Assembly (NCBI GenBank): GCA_030432255.1
Contig: JAUIHS010000019.1
Coordinates: forward strand, 1 to 64,000
Direction of reading: 5' to 3'
DNA from: Phycisphaerae bacterium
GTDB lineage: Bacteria; Planctomycetota; Phycisphaerae; Phycisphaerales; UBA1924
Length of the DNA stretch: 64,000 nucleotides
Shown here: one piece after another, positions 35,180-42,994 of the stretch
Position numbering within the stretch: the stretch's first letter is position 1
How the letters are laid out: every line of letters begins with the position of its first letter
Program-made: the position numbers and the translations under genes
Notes under the pieces: generated by a model
Databases searched by the model: none
What the model was told of the DNA's origin: nothing
Seen by the model: the letters and a program-made list of their open reading frames with translations, nothing else

Positions 35180-35194
35180 CGGCACATTGTGCCG
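35180..35194. promoter_or_regulatory. 15-base palindrome between flgC and fliE
   Basis: CGGCACA, one central base, TGTGCCG. The perfect 7-bp arms suggest a dimeric regulator site or a small hairpin in the flgC-fliE mRNA. Confidence 0.45.
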
Positions 35195-35214
35195 ATACAT
35201 GACCAGGAAACGTC

Positions 35215-35550
35215 ATGGCAGACCCACTCGGACTCATTGGATCGACAGGCGGCACGCACGGCATCCGGCCGGGCGGCGGGACCGGACCGTCTTCCCTTCC
35301 CGGGGGAGGCCAGCCTCTTGATCCCGGTCAGCCCACCTTCAAGGATGTGCTCATGGAGAACATCCAGGAGGTGAACAAGCTTCAGCAGGACGCCAACACC
35401 GCGATGGAAGACCTGCAGACCGGCGCTCGAGATGATGTCGAGACGGTCCTGATGGCGACGCAGAAGGCGGAGACGGCCTTCCGCATGCTCCTTGCGGTTC
35501 GCAACAAGGTCATGGGCGCGTACGACGAGATCAAGCAGATCCGCGTCTGA
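35215..35550 (+). CDS. fliE: flagellar hook-basal body protein FliE
   Basis: The 111-residue product has a glycine/proline-rich N-terminus followed by the conserved FliE body: FKDVLMENIQEVNKLQQDA, then VETVLMATQKAETAFRMLL and VRNKVMGAYDEI. FliE connects the MS ring to the proximal rod. AGGAA precedes the ATG. It completes the flgB-flgC-fliE trio; fliF is not next, the following gene being an antiporter. Confidence 0.95.
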   Translation: MADPLGLIGSTGGTHGIRPGGGTGPSSLPGGGQPLDPGQPTFKDVLMENIQEVNKLQQDANTAMEDLQTGARDDVETVLMATQKAETAFRMLLAVRNKVMGAYDEIKQIRV

Positions 35551-35637
35551 CCCGCACCTCCGATAAGACGGCGACGCGATGAACCGGCATCGGCCTGCTA
35601 CCATGCCCGCTCGCCATTCCCTTTCGCGGGACACCCC

Positions 35638-37011
35638 ATGAGCCTCCGAACGCTGCTGCCGCTGCTGCTGCTTTCAGTTTTTCCCGGTGTTGCTCTCGGC
35701 TCCGAAGCCGAGCACCACGCGCTTGCGCAGACGGGAGACTGGCGCGCCATCCTGTGCGTCGTCATCTTCGTCGTGTCCTACATCGTGGTCATGACGGAGG
35801 AGTTTCACTACCTCAACAAGAGCAAGCCGGTCATTCTCGCTGCAGGCTGCATCTGGCTCGTCATCGGTTCCGCAGCGAAGGACTACGGCATTTCGGAGGA
35901 ACTGCTGCACGAGGAGGTGGTGTACATCCTCAGCGAGTTTGCATCGCTGTTCCTCTTCCTCCTCGTCTCCATGACGTACATCAACACGCTGAACGAGCGC
36001 AATGTCTTCGGCTTCATCCGCACATCGCTCGTGCGTCTGGGCCTGGGCTACCGCACGCTCTTCTGGGTGACGGGCGGGATCACATTCTTCTTCTCGGCGA
36101 TCGCGGACAACCTGGTCTCCGCCCTGCTGATGGGCACGGTGATCATGGCCGTGGACAAGCAGAATCTTCGCTTCGTGCAGGTCTCGTGCGTGAACATCGT
36201 GCTCTCCGCGAACTGTGGCGGGGCGTTTTCGCCCTTCGGCGACATCACGACGCTGATGGTCTGGCAGGCGGGCAAGATGGAGTTCTTCGAGTTCTTCCGC
36301 CTCTTCCTGCCCTCGCTGGCGACGTACCTGCTCCCGGCCATCATCATGACCTTCGCAGTGCCCAAGGGGCGCCCCGAGACCACGGATGAGCGCACCGAGA
36401 TGAAGCGAGGCTCGATGTGCATCGGCTTCCTCTTCCTCTGCACAATCGCGCTGGCAGTGACATTCGAACAGGTCTTCCACCTGCCGCCCTACCTCGGCAT
36501 GATGACCGGCCTGTCGCTGTTGATGATCTTCACCTATTACGTGCGGATGTCATCCATCAAGCCGATGGACCAGCGGCTGGATATCTACGGCGAGGTCAGC
36601 CGGGCCCAGTGGGATACGCTGCTGTTCTTCTTCGGGATCACGTTCGCAGTGGGGGGGCTGAGTTTCCTCGGCTATATGGCGCAGGCGTCCAGTGCCATGT
36701 ACGGGGAACTGGGAGCGTCCAAGGCGAACATCATCATCGGGGCCCTGTCTGCGATCGTGGACAACATCCCCGTCATGTTCGCAATCCTCCAGATGGAACC
36801 GGAGATGGACCACTTCCAGTGGCTGCTGGTCACACTGACCGTCGGGGTCGGCGGAAGTCTGCTGTCCATCGGTTCGGCCGCGGGGGTCGGCCTGATGGGT
36901 GTGGCGCGTGAGAAGTACACCTTCTTCAGCCACCTGAAATGGTCCCCGGTGATCGCACTGGGGTATGCAGCGGGAATCGGCGTGCACTTCCTGCTTCGCG
37001 GCGTGCTGTAG
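35638..37011 (+). CDS. nhaD: Na+/H+ antiporter NhaD family
   Basis: The 457-residue product has a cleavable-looking signal (MSLRTLLPLLLLSVFPGVALG) and about eleven membrane helices. The NhaD pattern YLNKSKPVILAAGCIWLVIG occurs near the N-terminus, with ADNLVSALLMGTVIM and NCGGAFSPFGDITTLMVWQ further on; the last is characteristic of the ArsB/NhaD superfamily. It exchanges Na+ for H+ across the cytoplasmic membrane. It follows fliE by 87 bases on the same strand; read-through is possible but not shown. Confidence 0.93.
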   Translation: MSLRTLLPLLLLSVFPGVALGSEAEHHALAQTGDWRAILCVVIFVVSYIVVMTEEFHYLNKSKPVILAAGCIWLVIGSAAKDYGISEELLHEEVVYILSEFASLFLFLLVSMTYINTLNERNVFGFIRTSLVRLGLGYRTLFWVTGGITFFFSAIADNLVSALLMGTVIMAVDKQNLRFVQVSCVNIVLSANCGGAFSPFGDITTLMVWQAGKMEFFEFFRLFLPSLATYLLPAIIMTFAVPKGRPETTDERTEMKRGSMCIGFLFLCTIALAVTFEQVFHLPPYLGMMTGLSLLMIFTYYVRMSSIKPMDQRLDIYGEVSRAQWDTLLFFFGITFAVGGLSFLGYMAQASSAMYGELGASKANIIIGALSAIVDNIPVMFAILQMEPEMDHFQWLLVTLTVGVGGSLLSIGSAAGVGLMGVAREKYTFFSHLKWSPVIALGYAAGIGVHFLLRGVL

Positions 37012-37067
37012 TCACTCTGATTTTGCGTCTCTGTGTGCGCTTGCCGCGACTGGTCCCCGGCACTGAT

Positions 37068-37556
37068 CTAGTAGTCCCACCCGTTGTCGCGGATCCTGAC
37101 GAATGGCGTGGTCTCGCCGTGAAGGATCTGCGATGCGACGACTTCACCGATGAACAACTCGTGATCGCCATCGAAGTCGATGTGTCGGACGACGCGGCAG
37201 TCCATGACGGACATGGCTCTCTTGAGGAGCGGTGAGCCGGTTTCGAGGGTGGTGGTTTCCAGGGCGTCGAAGACGGCGTCGGTGAGTTCGGCGTTGGAGT
37301 TGAACTTCTTGATGAGGTAGGCGTTTTCCTGCGCGATCTGGCAGAGCCCGAAGGCATGGCTGTCGCGGATGTAGGGGGCGATGGGGTGTCCCCGCTGAAT
37401 GGCGACGCTGATGAGGAGGGGCTCGAAGCCACATTGCTGGACCCACGTGGCACAGAGACCACTCCGCCGGCCTTCGAAGGCGGCGGTCATGACGAAGATG
37501 CCTGAGGGCACTCGAGCGATTACCGAGCCGGGATCCGAGCCACCGGAATCGGTCAT
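37068..37556 (-). CDS. flavin reductase-like domain protein
   Basis: The 162-residue product has the FMN-binding split-barrel pattern of flavin reductases: ARVPSGIFVMTAAFEGRRSG, ATWVQQCGFEPLLISVAIQR and HELFIGEVVASQI. Members reduce FMN for two-component monooxygenases or bind FMN/heme. No partner oxygenase is adjacent. The start at 37556 has GGGAGGTG upstream; an overlapping ATG four bases earlier is out of frame. It is convergent with nhaD. Confidence 0.87.
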   Translation of the reverse strand: MTDSGGSDPGSVIARVPSGIFVMTAAFEGRRSGLCATWVQQCGFEPLLISVAIQRGHPIAPYIRDSHAFGLCQIAQENAYLIKKFNSNAELTDAVFDALETTTLETGSPLLKRAMSVMDCRVVRHIDFDGDHELFIGEVVASQILHGETTPFVRIRDNGWDY

Positions 37557-37700
37557 CCATTCACCTCCCTGCCTCTGAACCAGAGGCGACGGTCATGAAC
37601 GTCTCGGACGTTCCTGAGGTCCGCGGAAGCATACCCCGCGGTGGATAACGCCGCATCTGATGTGGATGTCCAGTGGATATGTCTGCCCGGAGCAGATCCG

Positions 37701-37757
37701 TGGGGCATCGTGTGGCAAAAGTATTTGCGTTGAACAGTCAGGTGGGGTATCGTGGGG
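37701..37757 (+). promoter_or_regulatory. MraZ-box promoter of mraZ
   Basis: Two pairs of TGGGN repeats with 5-bp spacing (10-bp period) are present: TGGGG/TGTGG at 37701-37715 and TGGGG/TGGGG at 37743-37757. A promoter TTGCGT (37725-37730), N17, TATCGT (37748-37753) lies across the second pair, so MraZ bound there would block RNA polymerase. The repeat form matches the published E. coli MraZ site. Confidence 0.72.
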
Positions 37758-37784
37758 CAGTCCTGTTACTTCGGGAGCTGATCC

Positions 37785-38273
37785 GTGAAGTTCTTCGGTC
37801 ACCATGAACATCGGATCGATGCCAAGAATCGCGTCGCGATTCCTGCAGAGATTCGGAACCGATGGCGGACTGAGGAGGATGGCGCGGCGTTCTTCGCGAT
37901 TCCCTGGCGTGAGGGCGTGATTCGGCTGTACGCGGAGCGGGACTTCTATGACCGGGCGCAGGCGATCCAGTCGGCGCCGACTTTGACACCCAACGAAGAC
38001 GAGGCGGAGATGCAGACGACGCTCTTCGGCCTGTCGGCCCGCGTGGAGTGGGACTCGGTGGGGCGGATTCGCCTGACCGAGGACATGCTCGACCTGGTCG
38101 GTATCGAACAGGATGTTGTGCTTGTGGGGTGTGGGGATCGTCTCGAAATCCGCGACCAGGCGGCGTGGCGCGACAGCCGCAGAAACCGCCTGGCCGAACT
38201 CCCCGGGCAAATGGCCCGGATCGAATCGCGTCGCACAGAGGGAAGCGAGCGCCACGATTCGAATGGGGAGTAG
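37785..38273 (+). CDS. mraZ: MraZ transcriptional regulator, detached from dcw genes
   Basis: The 162-residue product has the two MraZ/SpoVT-AbrB half-domains: GHHEHRIDAKNRVAIPAEIR (residues 5-24) and VEWDSVGRIRLTEDMLDLVG, followed by VVLVGCGDRLEIRDQAAW. MraZ normally heads the division and cell-wall cluster (rsmH, ftsL, ftsI, mur) and represses it. None of these follow here. The GTG start has GGGAG eight bases upstream. Autoregulation is strongly suggested by the repeats in its promoter. Confidence 0.93.
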   Translation: MKFFGHHEHRIDAKNRVAIPAEIRNRWRTEEDGAAFFAIPWREGVIRLYAERDFYDRAQAIQSAPTLTPNEDEAEMQTTLFGLSARVEWDSVGRIRLTEDMLDLVGIEQDVVLVGCGDRLEIRDQAAWRDSRRNRLAELPGQMARIESRRTEGSERHDSNGE

Positions 38274-38281
38274 GGAGCGAT

Positions 38282-38754
38282 TTCCTCCGCCGCTTCAACC
38301 AGCGGCGAGAGGGTTTGGGATCCACGGATCGGATCCAAGCAGGACGTCGGGTTGTTCGGACGTCAGCGGCATGGACGCACCCGGGCGAAGTTAAGGGCCT
38401 CGGGAAGACCCTGTCGGACAGAACATTGCCGCCGGATTCATGGACGAATGCGGCGACGTATCAGAGTTGGCCTGGCGCACGGATGCTGCCGGGCCGGTCG
38501 GGCGAGTGGATCGCGTCAAGGATGGCGCTGGAGACCTTGCCCCGCCTCGCCGCGTGTCTGTTTCGCGTGCGGCATGAAAGGCTTGCGTCCGACCGGAGTG
38601 ACGGCCGGCCGGACGCTTCACCACCTTGGCGTCGATCCCCCCGGGGCATCGACGCACCACCACCACAGCGGCGGGGTCTCACCACCACCCCGACACCCGC
38701 CGCGACAGCGACCACCCGCGTGCTCCCCGAGAGCGTGCGGGTGGTTTCTTGTTT
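38282..38754 (+). ncRNA. structured region after mraZ, possible noncoding RNA or long 3' UTR
   Basis: About 470 bases without a convincing gene on the plus strand but with successive hairpins: 38284-38312 (CCTC plus CGCCGCT stem), 38585-38616 (11 of 12 bp), 38629-38655 (GCGTCGAT/ATCGACGC with an inner C4/G4) and the terminator at 38711. I looked for RNase P, tmRNA and SRP RNA core motifs and did not find them. High GC content alone makes some hairpins, so RNA identity is unproven. Confidence 0.35.
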
Positions 38755-39132
38755 CCATCGCGGCGACTGACCGCTCACGCCATGACGCCCGGTTGCTTCG
38801 TGCGTGTCGTGTCGGGCATGCGAGTCGTGCCAGCCAAGCCAGCCCTGCCACCATGGTGAGTCCGGATCGTCCGCATTGAGCAGGCCATCGCCGTCATCAT
38901 CGCGGTCCGCGGGGGACAGGCCGGAGTCGTCCTCGCACAGGCAGGGCGGTCCGAAGAAGTCCGGCGACTCGCAATCGAATTCGTCCGCGATGCCATCGCA
39001 GTCGTGGTCATCCGGGCATCCCGTCGCTGCCCGCTGCACCTTCGATGGGCGCACATCAGTGGGCGGCGCGCAGGCGGTCATCACCAGCATCAGCATCGCG
39101 CAACAGCACAGGCACATCGGTACGACAGCCAT
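38461..39132 (-). CDS. small lipoprotein with DxDxDG calcium-binding-like repeats
   Basis: The ATG at 39132 has an AGGGGA site. The frame starts with a cysteine-rich lipoprotein signal (MAVVPMCLCCCAMLMLVMTAC) and two thrombospondin-3-like acidic loops, DDHDCDGIADEFDCES and DRDDDGDGLLNADDPD. A histidine-rich stretch (WHDSHARHDTHEATGRH) follows. The first 110 residues look genuine. The remaining 110 read through the plus-strand hairpins with arginine/glycine-rich sequence and may reflect a frameshift or a stop lost. Function unknown. Confidence 0.45.
   Translation of the reverse strand: MAVVPMCLCCCAMLMLVMTACAPPTDVRPSKVQRAATGCPDDHDCDGIADEFDCESPDFFGPPCLCEDDSGLSPADRDDDGDGLLNADDPDSPWWQGWLGWHDSHARHDTHEATGRHGVSGQSPRWKQETTRTLSGSTRVVAVAAGVGVVVRPRRCGGGASMPRGDRRQGGEASGRPSLRSDASLSCRTRNRHAARRGKVSSAILDAIHSPDRPGSIRAPGQL
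38711..38754 (+). terminator. strong intrinsic terminator
   Basis: ACCACCCGC pairs perfectly with GCGGGTGGT (38711-38719 and 38737-38745), followed by TTCTTGTTT. It points in the direction of mraZ and the structured region. Confidence 0.8.
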
Positions 39133-39475
39133 GGGGTCCCCTGGAATGAACAACTGCGGAAGCAGTCATGAGAACAGGACAAGGACAAAAAGGAGTCCGC
39201 GTCGGCGCTGTCTCACCGTTCCGCACGTCGCCCCGGAAGCAGCAGCAGGGTTCGGAACAGTGTCGCGTCGTAGACGCGCCGATCGCGGACACGGAGCGAC
39301 GTAGGTGTGTCAGGTGATCTCGTCCTCGTGTCGGGCACGACTGTACGCGGCGGACAGCAACGGCCACTGAACTCCCGCACAAATTCAGCGAGAATCTGTT
39401 GGATCCTCCTGGACAGCGCAGAGACAGGGGCGCCCATGTCGGACGCCCCTTGCATCGCGATCGAATCTCAGATGG
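39133..39475. other. intergenic stretch of about 340 bases
   Basis: I see no convincing gene. The left part should hold the promoter of the acidic-loop lipoprotein (minus). The right part holds the hairpin at 39427-39449 past the hbd stop. An open frame at 39213..39455 (minus) has no recognisable product. Confidence 0.5.
39427..39449 (-). terminator. hairpin after hbd
   Basis: GGGGCG and CGCCCC arms with an additional inner CC/GG pairing, 27 bases past the hbd stop. The following minus-strand sequence is only moderately T-rich. Confidence 0.45.
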
Positions 39476-40342
39476 TCACTTCGAGTAATCGAAGACCCCA
39501 TGTCCCGTCTTGTTGCCCAGCCTGCCGGCGGCAACGAGTTGCTCAAGGAGCGGACACGGACGATAGCGCTCCGAGTGCAGTCCGTCTGCGAGCACATTCA
39601 TGATGTGCGCGCAGGTGTCGAGGCCGATGAAGTCAGCGAGTCGCAGAGGCCCCATCGGGTGATTCATTCCGAGCGTCATGATGCCGTCAAGCGCTTCGGG
39701 TTCGGCAACGCCTTCCATCCATGCATAGAACGCTTCGTTGATCATCGGCATCAGGATCCGGTTGGAGACGAAACCCGGTCGATCGTTGGCCGCGAGCGGT
39801 GTCTTCCCCATGCGCTCTGAGAGCGCAATCGTTCGGTCCACAACCGACTGATCGGTCTGGAGTCCCTTGATCACCTCGACCAGTTTCATGACCGGGACCG
39901 GGTTGAAGAAGTGCATGCCGACGACCCGGTGGGCGGCATCGCCCGCCGCCGCTGCGATTTCCGTGATCGAGATGGACGACGTATTGCTGGCAAGCACCAC
40001 ATCCTGCCGATCGGCGAACATGGCGGCGAGCCTGCCGAACAGGTCCACCTTGACGTCCCGATCCTCGATGATCGCTTCGACGATCCAGTCCGCACCGCTC
40101 AGGGCGTCGAAAGACTCGTTGTAGTCGATCCGCTTCAGTGCGGCGTCCGCATCCGCCTGCTCCATCCTGCCCTTCTCAACGGCACGGGCCATCAACTTCT
40201 CGTGGAGTGCCTTCGCTTTGCCAAGTTGTGGAGTGTGGGCATCGAAGAGGATGGCATTGATACCGGCGGTCGCTGCAATCTGCGCGATACCTCCGCCCAT
40301 CTGACCGGCGCCGATGACGCCGAGGGTGTTGACAGTCGACAT
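39476..40342 (-). CDS. hbd: 3-hydroxybutyryl-CoA dehydrogenase
   Basis: The 288-residue product has the NAD site GVIGAGQMGGGIAQIAA (residues 8-24), the catalytic histidine in GMHFFNPVPVMKLVEVI, and NRILMPMINEAFYAWMEGVA in the C-terminal helical domain. It oxidises (S)-3-hydroxyacyl-CoA, usually hydroxybutyryl-CoA, in fatty acid or butanoate metabolism. No thiolase or crotonase is adjacent. It has its own promoter at 40384-40411 and a GAGG ribosome site. Confidence 0.93.
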   Translation of the reverse strand: MSTVNTLGVIGAGQMGGGIAQIAATAGINAILFDAHTPQLGKAKALHEKLMARAVEKGRMEQADADAALKRIDYNESFDALSGADWIVEAIIEDRDVKVDLFGRLAAMFADRQDVVLASNTSSISITEIAAAAGDAAHRVVGMHFFNPVPVMKLVEVIKGLQTDQSVVDRTIALSERMGKTPLAANDRPGFVSNRILMPMINEAFYAWMEGVAEPEALDGIMTLGMNHPMGPLRLADFIGLDTCAHIMNVLADGLHSERYRPCPLLEQLVAAGRLGNKTGHGVFDYSK

Positions 40343-40383
40343 GAGAGCCTCATTTCAGGGGGTGAAACAATCGGGAAATGGAG

Positions 40384-40411
40384 ATTGTAGGGGACCCACG
40401 CGCGTCATCAA
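40384..40411 (-). promoter_or_regulatory. predicted hbd promoter
   Basis: TTGATG (40406-40411), a 16-bp spacer and TACAAT (40384-40389) on the minus strand predict a leader of about 35 bases before the ATG at 40342. Confidence 0.55.
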
Positions 40412-40428
40412 CCTGAGGAGCGATCGGA

Positions 40429-41409
40429 TCAGGTGACCACGGGCACCAGGCGTTCGAGAATCCGCAGGGCCGCCGCGAGATACAGCGGGTGCCCCTCCCG
40501 ATGCAGGAAGGCGGGGACGCACGCGGCAAGGAGTACACGCCGGACATTTGCGATCCGGGCGTAGTCATCGACAGCGGTGTCCAGGCCACGGTCTCTTCTG
40601 GCGCGCGCGACGAGCGACACGGGCTTGATCCCCTTGATCACCTCTTCCCGGCCCCAGTACAGGCGTTCCAGGTACACACCATCCTCGACCCAGTGACCAT
40701 GGTGAACCTCGGCGAGGTCGAGCAGCACGCATTCGTCGGGGCCCCACGGGGAGTCCGGACCACGACGCATCAGGTTGCCTGCATGCAGGTCGCCGTGGCA
40801 CCAGTTCTCGCAGTCACGGGCGCGCCAGAAAGCCTGGAGCTGCGGCAGGTGACGCTGCACTTCGCGGACCATGGTGCTCCATCGCTGTTCATCCGGAATG
40901 CGGCTGTCACGGATCGCGGCGCGGGCGTGCTCCAGCAACTTGCCCCAGTCGGCCTGCGGAGCAGGGTCGGCAGCGCACACGGCCTTGTTGGCATGGACAG
41001 AGAACGAAGCGCATGCGGCAGCGAGTTCTCTGAACACGTCCTTGTGCAGTCGGGCGGCGAGCGGATCGCCGGGAAGCCGTTCCATCACGAGCCAGGCGAA
41101 GTCATGGCCCCCCAGTTCGCGGCCGAATGCTGCAAGTCTCGGTGTCGGCGCATCGGTCTCGGCGAGCGCGGTCGTGAAGCGGAACTCCGTGGGTCCGACC
41201 GGGAACTTGATGACGACATCGCGGTCCGTTCCATCGTCCCAGCGGTACTTCCCGTACGCGGTGGCGGCACCACCTCGTTGCCAGTCCACTCGGAACCAAT
41301 GGACATCATGCAACTTGTCATTGCAGGATTCGATCAGCGCGGGTTCGAGTTGCGGTCCCAGATCGTGGGCGTCGAAGTGTGCCGTCTCAGCGAGCCCTTC
41401 GCCAGTCAT
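40429..41409 (-). CDS. aminoglycoside phosphotransferase (APH)-fold kinase
   Basis: The 326-residue product has the kinase-like fold of the APH/choline kinase group: VVIKFPVG (ATP lysine), FAWLVMERLPGDPLA (hinge), the catalytic loop WCHGDLHAGNLM and the metal aspartate in CVLLDLAEVHHG. The substrate is unknown; the family includes sugar, choline and antibiotic kinases, and resistance should not be assumed. I chose ATG at 41409, 44 bases after the bioA stop; an ATG at 41487 would overlap bioA by 34 bases. Confidence 0.82.
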   Translation of the reverse strand: MTGEGLAETAHFDAHDLGPQLEPALIESCNDKLHDVHWFRVDWQRGGAATAYGKYRWDDGTDRDVVIKFPVGPTEFRFTTALAETDAPTPRLAAFGRELGGHDFAWLVMERLPGDPLAARLHKDVFRELAAACASFSVHANKAVCAADPAPQADWGKLLEHARAAIRDSRIPDEQRWSTMVREVQRHLPQLQAFWRARDCENWCHGDLHAGNLMRRGPDSPWGPDECVLLDLAEVHHGHWVEDGVYLERLYWGREEVIKGIKPVSLVARARRDRGLDTAVDDYARIANVRRVLLAACVPAFLHREGHPLYLAAALRILERLVPVVT

Positions 41410-41453
41410 CCGTTGCGCTTCTCCCTGCGAGGATCGGGTCAGGTTGCAGTCTA

Positions 41454-42899
41454 TCAGAGGTGCTCTGCGAAGTCGAAGCATTCCCATGTCCGCGTGATGA
41501 TGTCGAGAGCCTCATCCAGCAGAGAGGCGTTCATGGCCGGTGCCGGCATGAAAATGACAACGTTTCCCAGCGGGCGGATCATCAGACCGGCGGCTCTCAT
41601 GGCGAGGCAAAGGCGGTGGGGAACCTGTGCTTCGGGTGAGAAGGGGCGTCCCTGCTGCCGATCGGCCGTGAGTTCTATGCCTGTCATCAGGCCGCGCTGA
41701 CGCACGTCGAGGACATGCGGATGATCAAGCAGATTCGAGAGTGCCGCGGTGATGCGCCCGGCATTCGCCCTCGCGTTATCGAGGACCTCGTTTCGGTTGA
41801 AGAGGTCAAGTGACGCCAGTGCCGCGGCACACGCGAGCGGGTTCCCGGTGAACGTATGTCCGTGATAGAGCGTTCGATTCTGTGACAGGTCACCCTCGAA
41901 CGCTTCCGCGATCGTGTTGCGACACAGTGTCGCTGCGAGCGGCAGGTAGCCGGCGGACAGTCCCTTGGCCACGCACAGGATGTCAGGCGTAACGTTTTCG
42001 ACATCACAGGCGAACATCTCTCCGGTTCGACCGAAGCCGGTGGCGACCTCGTCGGCTATGAGCAGGACTCCATGCCGGCGGGCGAGTTCCGCGACGCCGC
42101 GGAGGTAGCCTTCGGGCTGTTCGATCATCCCGGCGGCTCCCTGCATGAGCGGCTCGATCACGATGGCGGCGCATCGATCGCCGGTCTGTTCGAGCAGCAT
42201 CTCCAGTGCGTGCAAAGCAGCGGATACGCATGCTTCTCTACGCTCGGGTGATCGACTCGGCCAGTCGCGGGCGGGGTTGGCGAGGGGCCTGATGTTGAAG
42301 TGCGGGTCAGGGTGGCAGACGTCCGGTGCGGGCGCCCAGGCGCATTGGAATGTCATGCGCTGGAAGGGACGGTGGAAGTAGGCGCTGTACCCGACCGACA
42401 TCGCGCCCGTTGTGTCGCCGTGATAGGCGCCGGAGATGCCGATGAGCGTGTTGCGCTGGGGCTGTCCGGTGTGGTGCCAGAATCCGATGGCCATCTTGAA
42501 GGCCAGCTCAGTCGCGGTGGCGCCGGCGTCGGAGTAGAAGACCTTGGTCTCTGCGCCGGGCACACGCATTTCCCCCGGAGCGATGCCCACCAGTCTTTCG
42601 GCGAGGTGAATGGCGGGGACGGAGGCCAGGCCGAGCATGGTGGAATGGGCGACGCGATCAAGTTGATCTCTGATGGCCTGATCGATCTCGGGGACCCGGT
42701 GTCCATGCACATTGCACCACAGGCTCGAGAAGCCGTCGATGTACCGGTGGCCATCTGTATCGATGAGATGGAATCCCTCGGCGGCCTCGATGATCGTCGG
42801 CTGCGAGTCGCGCCACTGGCGCATCGGTGTAAACGGGTGCCAGACGTGATCGAAATCAACCTGAGTCAGGGCCCGGGTATCTGGGAGAGTAGGGGGCAT
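41454..42899 (-). CDS. bioA: adenosylmethionine-8-amino-7-oxononanoate aminotransferase
   Basis: The 481-residue product is a fold-type I class III aminotransferase. VWHPFTPMRQW near the start is typical of BioA. YSDAGATATELAFKMA, SGAYHGDTTGAMSVG, the PLP lysine in ILCVAKGLSAGYLPLAATL and LYHGHTFTGNPLACAAALA follow in order. It makes 7,8-diaminopelargonate in biotin synthesis. No other bio genes are in the window. The ATG at 42899 has TACACT six bases upstream and no clear ribosome site. Confidence 0.93.
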   Translation of the reverse strand: MPPTLPDTRALTQVDFDHVWHPFTPMRQWRDSQPTIIEAAEGFHLIDTDGHRYIDGFSSLWCNVHGHRVPEIDQAIRDQLDRVAHSTMLGLASVPAIHLAERLVGIAPGEMRVPGAETKVFYSDAGATATELAFKMAIGFWHHTGQPQRNTLIGISGAYHGDTTGAMSVGYSAYFHRPFQRMTFQCAWAPAPDVCHPDPHFNIRPLANPARDWPSRSPERREACVSAALHALEMLLEQTGDRCAAIVIEPLMQGAAGMIEQPEGYLRGVAELARRHGVLLIADEVATGFGRTGEMFACDVENVTPDILCVAKGLSAGYLPLAATLCRNTIAEAFEGDLSQNRTLYHGHTFTGNPLACAAALASLDLFNRNEVLDNARANAGRITAALSNLLDHPHVLDVRQRGLMTGIELTADRQQGRPFSPEAQVPHRLCLAMRAAGLMIRPLGNVVIFMPAPAMNASLLDEALDIITRTWECFDFAEHL

Positions 42900-42905
42900 G
42901 AGCAC

Positions 42906-42911
42906 AGTGTA
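42906..42911 (-). promoter_or_regulatory. -10-like TACACT directly before bioA
   Basis: The hexamer ends six bases before the ATG. It shares a 95-base divergent region with the HAD gene. Confidence 0.4.
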
Positions 42912-42958
42912 GAGCGTCACCCCGGCGGGGACAGTGAATCCACCGGCTGATCCGCCGG

Positions 42959-42987
42959 GTGGCAATCACCAGTCGCCCCTCTAGAAT
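42959..42987 (+). promoter_or_regulatory. predicted leaderless promoter of the HAD gene
   Basis: GTGGCA (42959-42964), a 17-bp spacer and TAGAAT (42982-42987), ending seven bases before the ATG at 42995. Confidence 0.45.
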
Positions 42988-42994
42988 GCCGACC

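Noticed and set aside
38282..38754. RNase P RNA, tmRNA or SRP RNA
   Set aside because: The conserved GAGGAAAGTCC, tag-reading-frame or GGAAGGAAGCAG-type cores were not found.
39213..39455. 80-codon open frame on the minus strand
   Set aside because: No domain, weak composition, and it overlaps the hairpin after hbd. Kept only as intergenic.
40429..41409. Aminoglycoside resistance gene
   Set aside because: Only the APH kinase fold is shown; many such kinases act on sugars, choline or cofactors, and the context has no resistance or mobility genes.
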